From Pseudomonas tensinigenes (lineage in GTDB: Bacteria > Pseudomonadota > Gammaproteobacteria > Pseudomonadales > Pseudomonadaceae): a DNA stretch of 64,000 bases. The notes under the pieces were generated by a model. The model was given only the letters and a program-made list of their open reading frames with translations. It was not told the origin of the DNA and did no database searches. Position 1 is the stretch's first letter. Each line of letters starts with the position of its first letter. Positions 8,658 to 18,122 of the stretch are shown piece by piece. The translations under genes and the position numbers were made by a program. The stretch lies in the NCBI RefSeq assembly GCF_014268445.2, contig NZ_CP077089.1, positions 920,501 through 984,500 of the forward strand. The letters are read 5' to 3'.

Positions 8658-9137
8658 TTACTGGGCGTGCGCGTGGGCCTGCGTGGTTTCCGGCGGTTTC
8701 TTCTGCACCGAGACTTCGACGGTGATGTCACCGGCCTTCTCGAAATGCAGCGTCAGCGGGAAGCGTTTGCCGTCGCTGAGCAGGCTGCGGTCTCTCGGGT
8801 TGAGCAGCATCACGTGATAGGCCATTGGCGCGAAGGTCACATTGCCGCCGGCCGGAATGGCCACGCTCGGCACTTGCTGCATCTTCATCAGATCGCCCTG
8901 CATGACGTGCTCGTGCAGTTGCGCTTCTGGAGCTATCGGCGAGTCGACGCTGAGCAACCGATCGTCAGTTTTGCCGGCGTTGTGAATGATGAAATACGCG
9001 GCGACCGTCGGTGCATTCGGCGGCAACTCTTGCGACCACGGATGGGCGATTTCCAGCTCGCCGGCCTTGTATTCGTGAGCATGGGCAAAGCACGCCGGCA
9101 GCAGCAGCGCAGCGATAACGATGAGTTTGTTCAACAT
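8658..9137 (-). CDS. Periplasmic copper chaperone, PCu(A)C family
   Basis: This 159-residue secreted protein has a signal peptide (MLNKLIVIAALLLPACFAHA) followed by a PCu(A)C domain. The Cu(I) motif H(M)X10MX21HXM is visible as LHEHVMQGDLMKM followed by YHVMLL. PCu(A)C proteins bind Cu(I) in the periplasm and hand it to cytochrome oxidase assembly or transport. The ATG at 9137 has GGAG 7 bases upstream. It sits between two DUF2946 genes. Confidence 0.93.
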   Translation of the reverse strand: MLNKLIVIAALLLPACFAHAHEYKAGELEIAHPWSQELPPNAPTVAAYFIIHNAGKTDDRLLSVDSPIAPEAQLHEHVMQGDLMKMQQVPSVAIPAGGNVTFAPMAYHVMLLNPRDRSLLSDGKRFPLTLHFEKAGDITVEVSVQKKPPETTQAHAHAQ

Positions 9138-9185
9138 GGCAGTTCTCCAGAACGATTTGAAACGCAGGTCAATTGCGCGAACAAA

Positions 9186-9584
9186 TCAAACCAGAGGGGA
9201 AGCGCGGGGATTGAGACTCGGCCATTGCTGGCGCGGCGTGGGTGTTTGCAGAGAGGCGGGCGCGACGCTGCGATTGCTTTCATAACGGGCGAAGTAAAGC
9301 TGCGGCGAATGCCCCGGCAACGCCACCAATGGCGCCGAGCCAGAGCAGCACCAGCAATGCTGCATGTTCGAATGCGTGTCGTTGGCCGGGGCTTTTTGAT
9401 CGATGGGGCCGATATTGATCGCCACCATCTTGGTCCCGCTGCCGGTGCAGAAACTGCTCCAGAGCAATTGCTCGGCCGGTGAATTGGCCGCCTGCGCCAT
9501 CGCCCCGGTCATCGGCATGGCGAGCATGTTGAACAGCACTGCAAAGCAGGCGATCCAGGCAATTGCTAGCCGGTGTCGGTTCAT
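9186..9584 (-). CDS. DUF2946 family protein (second copy)
   Basis: This 132-residue protein has an N-terminal hydrophobic segment (LAIAWIACFAVLFNMLAMPMTGAMAQA) and the family motif CWCCSG near residue 95. An internal stretch GSGTKMVAINIGPIDQ resembles the usual linker. It probably opens the copper cluster read leftward (DUF2946, PCu(A)C, DUF2946, receptor, PepSY). No clear promoter was identified upstream. It is a distant paralogue of the gene at 8190-8636. Confidence 0.82.
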   Translation of the reverse strand: MNRHRLAIAWIACFAVLFNMLAMPMTGAMAQAANSPAEQLLWSSFCTGSGTKMVAINIGPIDQKAPANDTHSNMQHCWCCSGSAPLVALPGHSPQLYFARYESNRSVAPASLQTPTPRQQWPSLNPRASPLV

Positions 9585-9631
9585 GGGACAGATCCATTGG
9601 GTGGGCGATCAGGCGCGGCTATTTAGCCTGA

Positions 9632-9943
9632 TCAGGGCCGATAAGTAAAAAAGCGTCGTGCGGTCTGGTGTCGCAGCGCTGCCTGCAAGAGCTTGAGAAG
9701 CCTGCGCCCCAGCTCGATTTCGCCGTTATAAATGAGTGTAGCGGCTTCGATTCGCATTGCCTGGGCGAAATTCGAGTCGCTTTCTATTCGTGCACGAATG
9801 GTCTGCTTGTAGTCTCGGAGCGCCACCCGGTTGAGCTGCCCATCGCCCGAATCTTCGATCTCATAACCCTTGATGTATTCGCTAAGATCGGCAGGCGTTT
9901 TGAGGTAATCCTTGACGTCGAAACGGGAGAATTTTTCTGACAT
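9632..9943 (-). CDS. Small antitoxin-like protein, probably incomplete
   Basis: This 103-residue ORF has an N-terminus (KFSRFDVKDYLKTPADLSEYI) resembling addiction-module antidote proteins of the HigA-like group. Its middle (RDYKQTIRARIESDSNFAQAM ... NGEIELGRRLL) resembles a second family of short transcriptional regulators/antitoxins. The helix-turn-helix expected after that point is absent; the last 20 residues (HQTARRFFTYRP) do not look conserved. No partner toxin gene was seen on either side. It may be a decayed or mosaic remnant. The ribosome binding site before the ATG at 9943 is poor. Confidence 0.5.
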   Translation of the reverse strand: MSEKFSRFDVKDYLKTPADLSEYIKGYEIEDSGDGQLNRVALRDYKQTIRARIESDSNFAQAMRIEAATLIYNGEIELGRRLLKLLQAALRHQTARRFFTYRP

Positions 9944-10089
9944 TGGATATGTACGCCCTTGGAATCAAAGACGTTGAGCGTAGAGGTGGACGCTGAATGC
10001 CGATAGTCAGTGATTCGTTAAGTTGTTGTGGGCAGTGTCCGGTGCGTTTGTAGGATTCAGGTCAGATATCCGGCCGAGCCCGTGACATT

Positions 10090-10176
10090 GTGGGAGCGAG
10101 CCTGCTCGCGAAAGCGGTGGGTCAGGCAATGATGTGCAGACTTTGCCGACGTTTTCGCGAGCAGGCTCGCTCCCAC
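10090..10176. repeat. REP doublet, GTGGGAGCGAGCCTGCTCGC family
   Basis: Two inverted copies of GTGGGAGCGAGCCTGCTCGC face each other across about 40 bases and can form a long hairpin. It occupies the middle of the 341-bp gap 9944-10284, where I see no gene, only this element. Sister copies are at 45518-45604, 48177-48246 and 62006-62093. The arrangement matches the REPIN doublets known from Pseudomonas. Confidence 0.88.
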
Positions 10177-10284
10177 ACTGTTCGGTGGCGACCACATTGC
10201 CTGTTCACCCCGCGAACCCAGTGGAAGCGGCGGTGCGACGATTCGACTTGCCGGCGCAGGCGGCCGTGAGATCTGTGCTTATTT

Positions 10285-11040
10285 TCAGATACGGTTAAAG
10301 GTCGCGAGGGCAGCGAGGGCAGCGAGGGCAGCGAGGGCAGCGAGGATTTTGTCGACCGAGGCAAACTCCCGATCAACCCCCGGCAACCCCGGCCGCTTCA
10401 ACACCAGCACCGGCACCGCACGCTCGCGCGCCACTTCCAGCTTCGGCTCGGTCGCGGTGCTGCCGCTGTTCTTGCTGATCAACACATCGATCTGCCGCCG
10501 TTCGAACAGTGCGCGCTCATCCTGCAGCAGAAACGGCCCCCGCGCGCCGATCACTTCGCAGCGTCCGTTGCCGGGGTAGACGTCGAGGGCGCGCAGAGTC
10601 CAGAACTGGTCCTGAGGGATTTCATCGAGATGTTGCAGTGGTTCGCGGCCGAGGGTGAACAACGGCCGGCGAAACGGCTTGAGGGCGGTGATCAACTCGG
10701 CCCAGTCGCTGACTTCGCGCCAATCACCACCGGGCTGCGGCTGCCACGCCGGACGGCGCAATGCCCAGCAGGGAATGTCGGTCAGTCGCGCGGCGGTCGC
10801 GGCATTCTGGCTGATCTGTGCGGCATAGGGATGCGTGGCGTCGAGCAGCAGATCGATGCCTTCGTCGCGAATGAATTGCGCCAGACCTTCAGCGCCCCCG
10901 TAGCCACCGACGCGCACCTGACAGGTCAGATCCGTCGGCACCCGGCCAACGCCAGCGAGGCTATAGATATGTTCTGGCCCCAGTGTGCGGGCAATCGCCA
11001 GCGCTTCGGTCACGCCGCCCAGCAACAATATCCGCTTCAT
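10285..11040 (-). CDS. cobK: Precorrin-6A reductase CobK
   Basis: This 251-residue cytoplasmic enzyme reduces precorrin-6A to the dihydro form with NADPH. Recognisable family sequence includes the N-terminal nucleotide motif [15 protein letters not shown], then [14 protein letters not shown] and the C-terminal [11 protein letters not shown]. The start overlaps the cbiD stop by 4 bases (ATGA at 11037-11040). The C-terminal tail is odd: [19 protein letters not shown], encoded by a 9-bp tandem repeat, extends past the usual end. It is the last gene of the leftward cobL-cbiD-cobK operon. Confidence 0.93.
   Translation of the reverse strand: MKRILLLGGVTEALAIARTLGPEHIYSLAGVGRVPTDLTCQVRVGGYGGAEGLAQFIRDEGIDLLLDATHPYAAQISQNAATAARLTDIPCWALRRPAWQPQPGGDWREVSDWAELITALKPFRRPLFTLGREPLQHLDEIPQDQFWTLRALDVYPGNGRCEVIGARGPFLLQDERALFERRQIDVLISKNSGSTATEPKLEVARERAVPVLVLKRPGLPGVDREFASVDKILAALAALAALAALATFNRI
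10304..10354. repeat. 9-bp tandem repeat in the 3' end of cobK
   Basis: Five full copies plus a partial copy of GCGAGGGCA occur in direct tandem. Because the unit is 9 bp, copy-number change keeps the cobK frame and adds or removes one Leu-Ala-Ala triplet at a time in the protein's C-terminal tail. Confidence 0.95.
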
Positions 11041-12134
11041 GCAAAACCTCCGGCATGCCCGACAATGCCGCCCTGACGATCAATCGCAAACACCTCGACC
11101 TGCACCTGCGCGGGCACCACGCTGCGGGCGAAATTCAAAGCATGGCGGCAGACTTCATCTCCCAGCGCGATCCCCGCTGAACTGGCCATGGCCAGCGCCT
11201 GCTGGCTGGTGTTGGCCTCGCGAATGCTTTGTTGCAACGCCTCATCGGCGCCAATCGCCGCCGCCCACGCAGCCAGTTGCGGCAAGTCGATGCTCGAATG
11301 CCGCGAGTGCAGATCCATATGCCCGGCGGCCAGTTTGCTGATCTTGCCGAAGCCGCCGCACAGGCTGAGTTTATCCACAGGCACTTTGCGCAGATGCTTG
11401 AGCACTGCGCCGACGAAGTCGCCCATTTCGATCAGAGCGATTTCCGGCAGGTTGTAGACCCGACGCATGGTGTCTTCGCTGGCGTTGCCGGTGCAGGCGG
11501 CGATGTGCAAATAACCGTTGGTTTTCGCCACGTCGATGCCTTGATGGATCGAGGCAATGTAGGCCGCGCAAGAGAACGGCCGAACGATGCCGCTGGTGCC
11601 GAGGATCGACAAACCACCAAGAATGCCCAGCCGTGGGTTCATGGTTTTCAGCGCCAGTGCTTCACCACCCTCGACGTTGACCGTGACGTCGAAGCCGCCG
11701 GCATAACCCGTCTCGGCGGCGAGCAGCGTCAAGTGATCGCTGATCATTTTGCGTGGCACCGGATTGATCGCCGGCTCACCGACGCCGAGCACCAGTCCCG
11801 GCCGCGTCACGGTGCCTACGCCGGCACCAGCATTGAAGCGAATCCCCGGTTCGGCCATAAGCCGTACCCGCGAATAGAGCAGAGCGCCGTGGGTCACGTC
11901 GGGATCGTCACCGGCATCCTTGATCGTGCCGGCCTCGGCACCGTCCTCGGTCAATCGGCAGAACTCCAGGCGCATCTGCACCTGCTTGCCTTTGGGCAAG
12001 ACAATTTGCACGGCATCGGCCGACAGCCCACCGAGCAACAGGCGCGCGGCGGCGAGGCTGGTGGCGGTGGCGCAGCTGCCGGTGGTCAGGCCGCTGCGCA
12101 GGGGTGCGGGTTGTTCGGCAGTTTCGTCACGCAT
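11037..12134 (-). CDS. cbiD: Cobalt-precorrin-5B C1-methyltransferase CbiD
   Basis: This 365-residue protein opens with the CbiD signature [19 protein letters not shown] and carries [42 protein letters not shown] and [20 protein letters not shown]. It methylates C-1 of the corrin ring and expels the C-20 fragment. In Pseudomonas it stands in for CobF of the classic aerobic pathway. The ATG at 12134 overlaps the end of cobL by 8 bases, and its stop overlaps cobK by 4 bases, so all three are translationally coupled. Confidence 0.95.
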   Translation of the reverse strand: MRDETAEQPAPLRSGLTTGSCATATSLAAARLLLGGLSADAVQIVLPKGKQVQMRLEFCRLTEDGAEAGTIKDAGDDPDVTHGALLYSRVRLMAEPGIRFNAGAGVGTVTRPGLVLGVGEPAINPVPRKMISDHLTLLAAETGYAGGFDVTVNVEGGEALALKTMNPRLGILGGLSILGTSGIVRPFSCAAYIASIHQGIDVAKTNGYLHIAACTGNASEDTMRRVYNLPEIALIEMGDFVGAVLKHLRKVPVDKLSLCGGFGKISKLAAGHMDLHSRHSSIDLPQLAAWAAAIGADEALQQSIREANTSQQALAMASSAGIALGDEVCRHALNFARSVVPAQVQVEVFAIDRQGGIVGHAGGFA

Positions 12135-13338
12135 CGAGGGGTTTGACCAGGTCGAGCAGGGTGATTGGCAGCGCCTGACGCCAAGTGTCGAATTCGCCGA
12201 GCGGCTGCGCCTGGGCGACGTGTATGCGCGTCAGTTCGCCACCGTAACGTTCGCGCCAATTCATCAGGGCCACTTCGCTTTGCAGGGTCACCGCGTTGGC
12301 GACCAGACGGCCACCGGGTTTGAGCTGTTCCCAGCAGGTTTCGAACACGCCTTCACGGGTGACGCCGCCGCCGATGAAAATCGCATCCGGGCGCTCCAGT
12401 CCGGCCAATGCCTGCGGTGCCTTGCCGCGAATCAGATGCAGGCCGGGCACGCCCAGTGCATCGCGGTTGTGCTCGATCAGTTGCTGGCGACCTTCGTCGG
12501 CTTCGATGGCCAAGGCGCGGCAGCTCGGGTGCGCGCGCATCCACTCGATACCGATCGAACCGCTGCCGGCGCCGACGTCCCAGAGCAGTTCGCCGGGGGT
12601 CGGGGCGAGGCGGGCTAGGGTGATGGCGCGTACGTCGCGCTTGGTCAACTGGCCGTCGTGCTGGAATGCCGAGTCGGGCAGACCGGCCAGGCGCGACAGG
12701 CGCGGGGCGTTGCTATCGGCCTGGCACTCGATGGCGATGACATTGAGGTCGGCTATCGGCGCGTCGTCCCAAGCGTTGGCGGTGCTGTCGATGCGCCGCT
12801 CGGCGTCACCGCCAAGATGCTCGAGAACGCTCAGGCGACTCGAACCAAATCCGCGCTCACGGAGCAATTGCGCAACAGCCGCCGGACTCTGACCGTCATT
12901 GCTCAGCAACAACAGCCGCACACCGCTGAACAGTTGTGCATTGAGTGCCGCCAGTGGCCGGGCCACCAGCGACAGCGTCACCACCTCCTGCAACGGCCAG
13001 CTGAGGCGGGCCGCAGCCAGCGAGCACGACGAAGGTGCGGGCAGAATCAACATTTCGTCGCTTGGCACCTGGCGGGCGAGGCTGGCACCGACGCCGTAGA
13101 ACATCGGGTCACCACTGGCCAGCACGCAGACCGCTTCGCCGCGCTGCTCAAGCGCCGGTGCAAGGGAAAACGGGCTGGGCCACAATTGCCGCTCACCGCG
13201 AATACACACCGGCAGCAGATCCAGTTGGCGCTGGCCACCGACGATCCGCGAGGCACCCAGCAGGGCACGCCGGGCGTTTTTGCCCAGGCCCTTGAAGCCG
13301 TCTTCACCGATTCCCACTACCGTCAGCCAGGGTGACAT
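12127..13338 (-). CDS. cobL: Precorrin-6Y C5,15-methyltransferase (decarboxylating) CobL
   Basis: This 403-residue fusion has an N-terminal CbiE-type tetrapyrrole methylase ([16 protein letters not shown] at the start, [16 protein letters not shown] near residue 75) and a C-terminal CbiT-type Rossmann methyltransferase ([17 protein letters not shown] near residue 250). It methylates C-5 and C-15 and decarboxylates the acetate side chain at C-12. The ATG at 13338 follows GAGGAA at good spacing. It is the first gene of the leftward operon, divergent from cobG across a 132-bp gap in which I recognised no cobalamin riboswitch. Confidence 0.95.
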   Translation of the reverse strand: MSPWLTVVGIGEDGFKGLGKNARRALLGASRIVGGQRQLDLLPVCIRGERQLWPSPFSLAPALEQRGEAVCVLASGDPMFYGVGASLARQVPSDEMLILPAPSSCSLAAARLSWPLQEVVTLSLVARPLAALNAQLFSGVRLLLLSNDGQSPAAVAQLLRERGFGSSRLSVLEHLGGDAERRIDSTANAWDDAPIADLNVIAIECQADSNAPRLSRLAGLPDSAFQHDGQLTKRDVRAITLARLAPTPGELLWDVGAGSGSIGIEWMRAHPSCRALAIEADEGRQQLIEHNRDALGVPGLHLIRGKAPQALAGLERPDAIFIGGGVTREGVFETCWEQLKPGGRLVANAVTLQSEVALMNWRERYGGELTRIHVAQAQPLGEFDTWRQALPITLLDLVKPLDA

Positions 13339-13470
13339 CTATATTCCTCTAAACACGCCGTTCCGACGGGCAGTCTTTTCATGCCAGCGGACAAAGCAGG
13401 CATAATACCGCGCCTTCGCCCGCGAAGCGCCTTTCCCACGCAGCCGGTCCGCCCCTTGAACGAACGCCCG

Positions 13471-14766
13471 ATGTCCACCGCTTTACGCCCCTCGGCCTGT
13501 CCGGGGTTGCTGCGTATCGTCCAGGCACTGGACGGCGGTATCTGCCGGATCAAGCTCAATGGCGGGTCGATCAGTGCCGATCAGGCTGACGCGGTGGCCG
13601 AGGCTGCCGAACAGTTCGGCGCGGCGATCGAGGCGACCAATCGGGCCAATCTGCAGATTCGCGGGATCGGTGAGCAATCCACAGCGCTGATCGAGCGTTT
13701 GCTTGCTGCCGGTCTCGGCCCACGCACCGCCGCCGGTGACGATGTGCGCAACCTGATGCTCAGCCCGGCCGCCGGCATCGACCGGCAGATGCGCGTCGAC
13801 ACCCGTGCACTGGCCGAGCAGATCCTCGACACCTTGCAAAGCCATCCACGCTTTCATGAGTTGAGCGCCAAGTTCGCCGTGCAACTCGATGGCGGTGAAG
13901 CACTGGCGATGCTCGAACATCCGCATGACCTGTGGTTGTCGGCGTTTGAGCGCGACGGTGAACGATTGTGGGCATTCGGCCTGGCCGGGTGCCCGACGGA
14001 TCGCGCAGTCGGCGCCGTGGCGGCAGAAAACGGCCATGCGCTGGTGGTCGCGGTGCTGGAATTGTTCCTGCAACTGGCCCGCCCCGAGCAAACGCGGATG
14101 CGCCATTTGCTCGATGAACTGCCGATGCTGGCCTTTCTCGACGCCCTGCGCACGCGCGTGCCGATCAAGTCGGTCAGCCAGTGGCAGCGCACTGCCGTTG
14201 CGCGGGATCTGCACATCGGCGTTCATCCGCAACATACCTCGGGGCGGGTGTACGTCGGCGCCGTGCCGCCGCTCGGGCGTCTTGATCCGGCGATGTTGCG
14301 CGCCGCTGCACAACTGGCTCGGCAGTACGGTGACGGCAGCCTGCGGTTCACGCCATGGCAAAGTCTGCTGCTGCCGAATGTCGAAGCGGCCGATGCACCT
14401 GTGGTGCTTGAGGCACTTGGGCAGTCGAACCTGCTGACCGATTCCGGCGAGCCGTTGGCACAACTGATCGCCTGCACCGGTGCCAATGGCTGCGGCAAAG
14501 GCCTGGCCGACACCAAACAGGATGCGCGCCATCTGGCGCCGCTGCTGCCCTCGGGTATCAGCGTGCACCTGTCCGGCTGCCCGCGTTCGTGCGCTGCCGC
14601 TCACCGCGCGCCAGTCACTTTGCTGGCGGTCAGCCGCGGTCATTACGACCTCTATTTTCGCGATGCAACGCTGCCGGGTTTCGGCGCGCTGCACGCACGC
14701 AACCTTACTATTGAAGCGGCCGCGACCCTGCTCGCCGCCCGCTCTCGGAGCCCCCTTGATGCTTGA
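13471..14766 (+). CDS. cobG: Precorrin-3B synthase CobG
   Basis: This 431-residue oxygen-dependent monooxygenase is of the nitrite/sulfite-reductase family. Two ferredoxin-like half domains are seen (GGICRIKLNGGSIS and later GSLRFTPWQSLLLPN). The siroheme/4Fe-4S cysteines appear as CTGANGC followed by HLSGCPRSC near residues 335-375. It converts precorrin-3A to 3B, marking the aerobic route. I chose the ATG at 13471 (MSTALRPSACPG) because similarity-like sequence begins there; the frame extends back to 13381 through unconserved residues. The ribosome binding site is weak for either start. Confidence 0.93.
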   Translation: MSTALRPSACPGLLRIVQALDGGICRIKLNGGSISADQADAVAEAAEQFGAAIEATNRANLQIRGIGEQSTALIERLLAAGLGPRTAAGDDVRNLMLSPAAGIDRQMRVDTRALAEQILDTLQSHPRFHELSAKFAVQLDGGEALAMLEHPHDLWLSAFERDGERLWAFGLAGCPTDRAVGAVAAENGHALVVAVLELFLQLARPEQTRMRHLLDELPMLAFLDALRTRVPIKSVSQWQRTAVARDLHIGVHPQHTSGRVYVGAVPPLGRLDPAMLRAAAQLARQYGDGSLRFTPWQSLLLPNVEAADAPVVLEALGQSNLLTDSGEPLAQLIACTGANGCGKGLADTKQDARHLAPLLPSGISVHLSGCPRSCAAAHRAPVTLLAVSRGHYDLYFRDATLPGFGALHARNLTIEAAATLLAARSRSPLDA

Positions 14767-15385
14767 TTACATCCGCGACGGTCAGGAGATCTATCGCAAC
14801 TCCTTCGCGATCATTCGCAGCGAGGCCAATCTCGCGCGAATCCCGGCCGATCTGGAAAAACTCGCGGTGCGGGTCATCCACGCCTGCGGCATGGTCGAGG
14901 CCATCGACGGTCTGCAGTTTTCCGAAGGCGCGGGCAAGGCCGGGCGCGATGCGCTGGCCGCCGGTGCGCCGATCCTCTGTGACGCGCGGATGGTCTCCGA
15001 AGGCGTGACCCGCGCACGCCTGCCGGCCAACAACCAGGTGATCTGCACCCTGCGCGACGACAGCGTGCCAGAGTTGGCCCGTGAGTTGGGCAACACCCGT
15101 TCCGCCGCCGCGCTGGAACTGTGGCGGCCGCACCTTGAGGGCAGTGTGGTGGTGATCGGCAATGCGCCGACCGCGTTGTTCTATCTGTTGGAAATGCTGG
15201 ATGCCGGGGCACCGAAACCGGCGCTGATCCTCGGCTTCCCGGTGGGTTTCGTCGGCGCCGCCGAATCGAAAGCCGCACTGGCCGCCGACAGCCGGGGCGT
15301 GCCGTTCGTGATCATGCAAGGCCGCCTCGGTGGCAGCGCCATGGCCGCCGCCGCCGTTAACGCCCTCGCCACGGAGATCGAATGA
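14759..15385 (+). CDS. cobH: Precorrin-8X methylmutase CobH
   Basis: This 208-residue enzyme moves the C-11 methyl group to C-12, giving hydrogenobyrinate. Family sequence includes [25 protein letters not shown] with the catalytic His, [14 protein letters not shown] and the C-terminal [13 protein letters not shown]. The ATG at 14759 overlaps the cobG stop by 8 bases. The reading frame continues upstream inside cobG, but that part is a shadow. Confidence 0.96.
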   Translation: MLDYIRDGQEIYRNSFAIIRSEANLARIPADLEKLAVRVIHACGMVEAIDGLQFSEGAGKAGRDALAAGAPILCDARMVSEGVTRARLPANNQVICTLRDDSVPELARELGNTRSAAALELWRPHLEGSVVVIGNAPTALFYLLEMLDAGAPKPALILGFPVGFVGAAESKAALAADSRGVPFVIMQGRLGGSAMAAAAVNALATEIE

Positions 15386-16116
15386 TGCAGGCCAAAGGAC
15401 GTTTGATTGGCCTGGGCGTCGGCCCGGGTGATCCGGAACTGATTACCGTCAAAGCCCTGCGCCTGCTGCGCGAATCGCCGGTGGTGGCGTACTTCGTCGC
15501 CAAAGGCAAAAAGGGCAATGCGTTCGGCATCATCGAAGCGCATCTGCAAGACGCGCAGAATCTGCTGCCGCTGGTCTATCCGGTGACCACCGAAGCGCTG
15601 CCGGCGCCATTGTCTTACGAACAAGTGATCAGCGATTTCTACGATGAGGCTGCCGAAACCGTCGCGGCACATCTGGATGCCGGGCGCGACGTCGCGGTGA
15701 TCTGCGAAGGCGATCCATTCTTCTACGGCTCCTACATGTACCTGCACGATCGCCTCGCCAGCCGTTACGACGCGCAAGTGGTGCCGGGCGTTTGTTCGAT
15801 GCTGGGCGGCGCTTCGGTGCTGGGTGCGCCGTTGGTGTATCGCAATCAGAGCCTGTCGGTGCTTTCCGGCGTATTGCCCCATGAAGAGCTGAAGCGACGT
15901 CTGGCCGATGCCGACGCGGCGGTGATCATGAAGCTGGGGCGCAACTTCCCCAAAGTGCGTCAGGTGCTGGAAGAACTCGGTCTGGCCGAACGCGCGCTGT
16001 ACGTCGAGCGCGCAACCATGGCCAATCAGAAGATTGTGCCAATGGATCAGGTCGAGCCGATGTCGTCGCCGTACTTCTCGCTGATCATCGTGCCGGGCGA
16101 ACGGTGGCAAGGCTGA
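15382..16116 (+). CDS. cobI: Precorrin-2 C20-methyltransferase CobI
   Basis: This 244-residue SAM-dependent tetrapyrrole methylase begins [22 protein letters not shown], the classical P-loop-like motif. It also has [22 protein letters not shown] and [19 protein letters not shown]. It methylates precorrin-2 at C-20 to precorrin-3A. The start overlaps cobH by 4 bases (ATGA) and the stop shares a base with the cobJ start. Confidence 0.96.
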   Translation: MMQAKGRLIGLGVGPGDPELITVKALRLLRESPVVAYFVAKGKKGNAFGIIEAHLQDAQNLLPLVYPVTTEALPAPLSYEQVISDFYDEAAETVAAHLDAGRDVAVICEGDPFFYGSYMYLHDRLASRYDAQVVPGVCSMLGGASVLGAPLVYRNQSLSVLSGVLPHEELKRRLADADAAVIMKLGRNFPKVRQVLEELGLAERALYVERATMANQKIVPMDQVEPMSSPYFSLIIVPGERWQG

Positions 16117-17816
16117 TGACTCAATCCACCCCCGCCATCGTCATTCTCGGTCAGGGCAGCCTGGCCACCGCGCGGCGCATTCAGCAGGTCTATCCAGCGG
16201 CGCAGATTCACGGCCTCGCCGGGCGCGTCGAAGGCGCCGATCGCACCTATCAGGAATTCGGCGCGACCGTGCGCGAGTTGTATCAGCAAGACACACCGAT
16301 CATTGCCCTGTGCGCGGCCGGCATTGTCATCCGCACACTCGCGCCGCTGCTGCTGGAGAAAGGCGCCGAACCACCGGTACTGGCCGTCGCCGAAGACGGC
16401 AACGCGGTGGTGCCGCTGCTTGGTGGTCTCGGCGGGGTAAATGTCATGGCGCGGGACATCGCTGCCGGGCTGCAAGTCGCAGCGGCGATCACCACCAGCG
16501 GCGAGTTGCGTTTTGGCACGTGCCTGCTCAACCCACCGAGTGGTTACGCGCTGGGCGATCTGGAACTGGGCAAGCGATTTGTCTCCGATCTGTTGGCCGG
16601 GCACAGCGTGCGCATCGAAGGCGCGGCGCCCTGGCTGGATCAGGCGCAATTGCCGGAAGATCCGCAGGCGCAGCGCTCGATTCATGTCGGCAGTGCCGAG
16701 CGTGTGGCGTGTGCCAATGAGTTGTTGATTTATCCGCGCAGTGTCGCGGTGGCAATCAGCGCCGAAGTGGCGGATTTGCCGAACGTCGTCCGCGCGGCGT
16801 TGCAGCAAGCGAATCTTGCAGTGCAGGCGCTGGCCTGTCTGTTGGCGGCCGAGACCGAAATGGCCTCGACGAATCTGCATGAAGCGGCAATGGAATTGGG
16901 TGTGCCGTTGCGCTTTGTCTCGGTATTGAACGATATCGAGGCGACGGCATTGGCGGCTGTGCCACAGGCGAAGGTCGTCATTGCCAACGACATGGCAATC
17001 GCTATTGCCGAGCAGCCTTTGGACGTCGCGCAAATCGGCCGAGCACGTGGGCGTGTGGCGGTGATCGGTCTCGGTCCCGGCGCTGCCGAACTGATGGTGC
17101 CGGCGGTAAAAGCCGAACTGGCCCGCGCCACCGATGTGCTCGGCTACGAAACCTACGTGCGCATGGCCGGGCCTTTCCGTGATGATCAAATCCAGCACTG
17201 CACCGACAACCGCGAAGAAATGCAGCGTGCTCGTCACGCCTTCAGGCTGGCGGCCGAGGGGCGTTCGGTAATTGTTGTATCGTCCGGCGACCCGGGCGTA
17301 TTTGCCATGGCGGCGGCGGTGCTGGAGGCGTTGCACGAGTCCGATGATCCGGCGTGGCACAGCGTTGACCTGGAAATCCTGCCGGGTGTCTCGGCCTCGC
17401 TGGCCACCGCCGCGCAGGCCGGTGCGCCGCTGGGCCATGACTTCTGTGTGATGTCGCTATCGGACAATCTCAAACCGTGGTCGATCATCGAAAAACGTCT
17501 GGACCTGGCTGCCGAAGCGGATCTGGCGCTGGCGTTCTACAACCCGATCTCCCGCGCCCGTCCGTGGCAACTGGGCCGGGCACTGGAAATCGTCGCACAG
17601 CACCGCACGCCGCAAACCCCGGTGGTTCTGGGCCGTGACATCGGTCGCCCGGGCCAGACCTTACGCACCACGACGTTGGGCGCGTTGACTGCGGACCAGG
17701 TGGACATGCGCACGATGGTATTGATCGGTTCTTCGACCACGTGCACGTTTCCACGGGCAACCGGTGGGGATTGGGTTTACACGCCGCGTTGGTATGGTGA
17801 AAAGCCGATTGTCTGA
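16116..17816 (+). CDS. cobJ: Precorrin-3B C17-methyltransferase CobJ with N-terminal CbiG region
   Basis: This 566-residue fusion has, at residues 1 to about 300, CbiG-like domains (RVEGADRTYQEFGATVREL, LCAAGIVIRTLAPLL, then a CbiG C-terminal-type part with IEATALAAVPQ). From about 305 a CobJ/CbiH methylase follows (GRVAVIGLGPGAAELMVPA, VVSSGDPGVFAMAAAVLEA, LEILPGVSASLATAAQAGAPLG). It methylates C-17 and contracts the ring. CbiG itself belongs to the anaerobic route, so its fused copy may be a structural relic or may open the C-20 lactone. I chose ATG 16116 ([10 protein letters not shown]); a GTG at 16104 would add four residues. It is the last gene of the operon, followed by a terminator. 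Confidence 0.94.
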   Translation: MTQSTPAIVILGQGSLATARRIQQVYPAAQIHGLAGRVEGADRTYQEFGATVRELYQQDTPIIALCAAGIVIRTLAPLLLEKGAEPPVLAVAEDGNAVVPLLGGLGGVNVMARDIAAGLQVAAAITTSGELRFGTCLLNPPSGYALGDLELGKRFVSDLLAGHSVRIEGAAPWLDQAQLPEDPQAQRSIHVGSAERVACANELLIYPRSVAVAISAEVADLPNVVRAALQQANLAVQALACLLAAETEMASTNLHEAAMELGVPLRFVSVLNDIEATALAAVPQAKVVIANDMAIAIAEQPLDVAQIGRARGRVAVIGLGPGAAELMVPAVKAELARATDVLGYETYVRMAGPFRDDQIQHCTDNREEMQRARHAFRLAAEGRSVIVVSSGDPGVFAMAAAVLEALHESDDPAWHSVDLEILPGVSASLATAAQAGAPLGHDFCVMSLSDNLKPWSIIEKRLDLAAEADLALAFYNPISRARPWQLGRALEIVAQHRTPQTPVVLGRDIGRPGQTLRTTTLGALTADQVDMRTMVLIGSSTTCTFPRATGGDWVYTPRWYGEKPIV

Positions 17817-17913
17817 GTTTGCCATTATTGATCGCCGGGGGAAGTTGTAAATAACTTCTCTCGTCGTGACATCAGGTCAACACTTGCGAAGTTGAATGCC
17901 GGCAGTAAGACAA

Positions 17914-17946
17914 GGCCACGCCCTTTCCGGGGGACGTGGCCTTTTC
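17914..17946 (+). terminator. Rho-independent terminator after cobJ
   Basis: GGCCACG (17914-17920) pairs with CGTGGCC (17935-17941) around a GC-rich loop and is followed by TTTT. It ends the cobG-cobJ operon and separates it from the toxin region. Confidence 0.8.
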
Positions 17947-18122
17947 GCTGTTTACGACAAAAGAAATAACAGGCGCAGTTGTTGCTGAATCATACCGTTG
18001 TGCAATTTGAATGTTGGTCGATGTTTCATTCGACATTATTTGAGCTTGTTCAAGTTTGAGTGCGCCGTGTTTATTCAATAGTTTTGCCCGACTTAGAACT
18101 GTTGAATCAAGGAAGAATACGG
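17947..18122 (+). promoter_or_regulatory. AT-rich leader of first giant toxin gene, with strong ribosome binding site
   Basis: Between the cobJ terminator and the toxin start lie about 175 bases clearly richer in A and T than the flanking genes; the whole gene-free stretch from cobJ (17817) is 306 bp. AAGGAAG at 18109-18115 is a strong Shine-Dalgarno with 7-base spacing to the ATG at 18123 and decides that start over the GTG at 18060. TTCAAG and TATTCA hexamers near 18050 and 18073 have 17-base spacing, but I regard this as only a possible promoter. Confidence 0.5.

Noticed and set aside
13339..13470. Cobalamin riboswitch between cobL and cobG
   Set aside because: I looked for the B12-box and the usual long structured leader; the 132-bp gap is too short and shows neither.
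18060..18122. Upstream GTG start of toxin 1
   Set aside because: No ribosome binding site; AAGGAAG before 18123 is much stronger.
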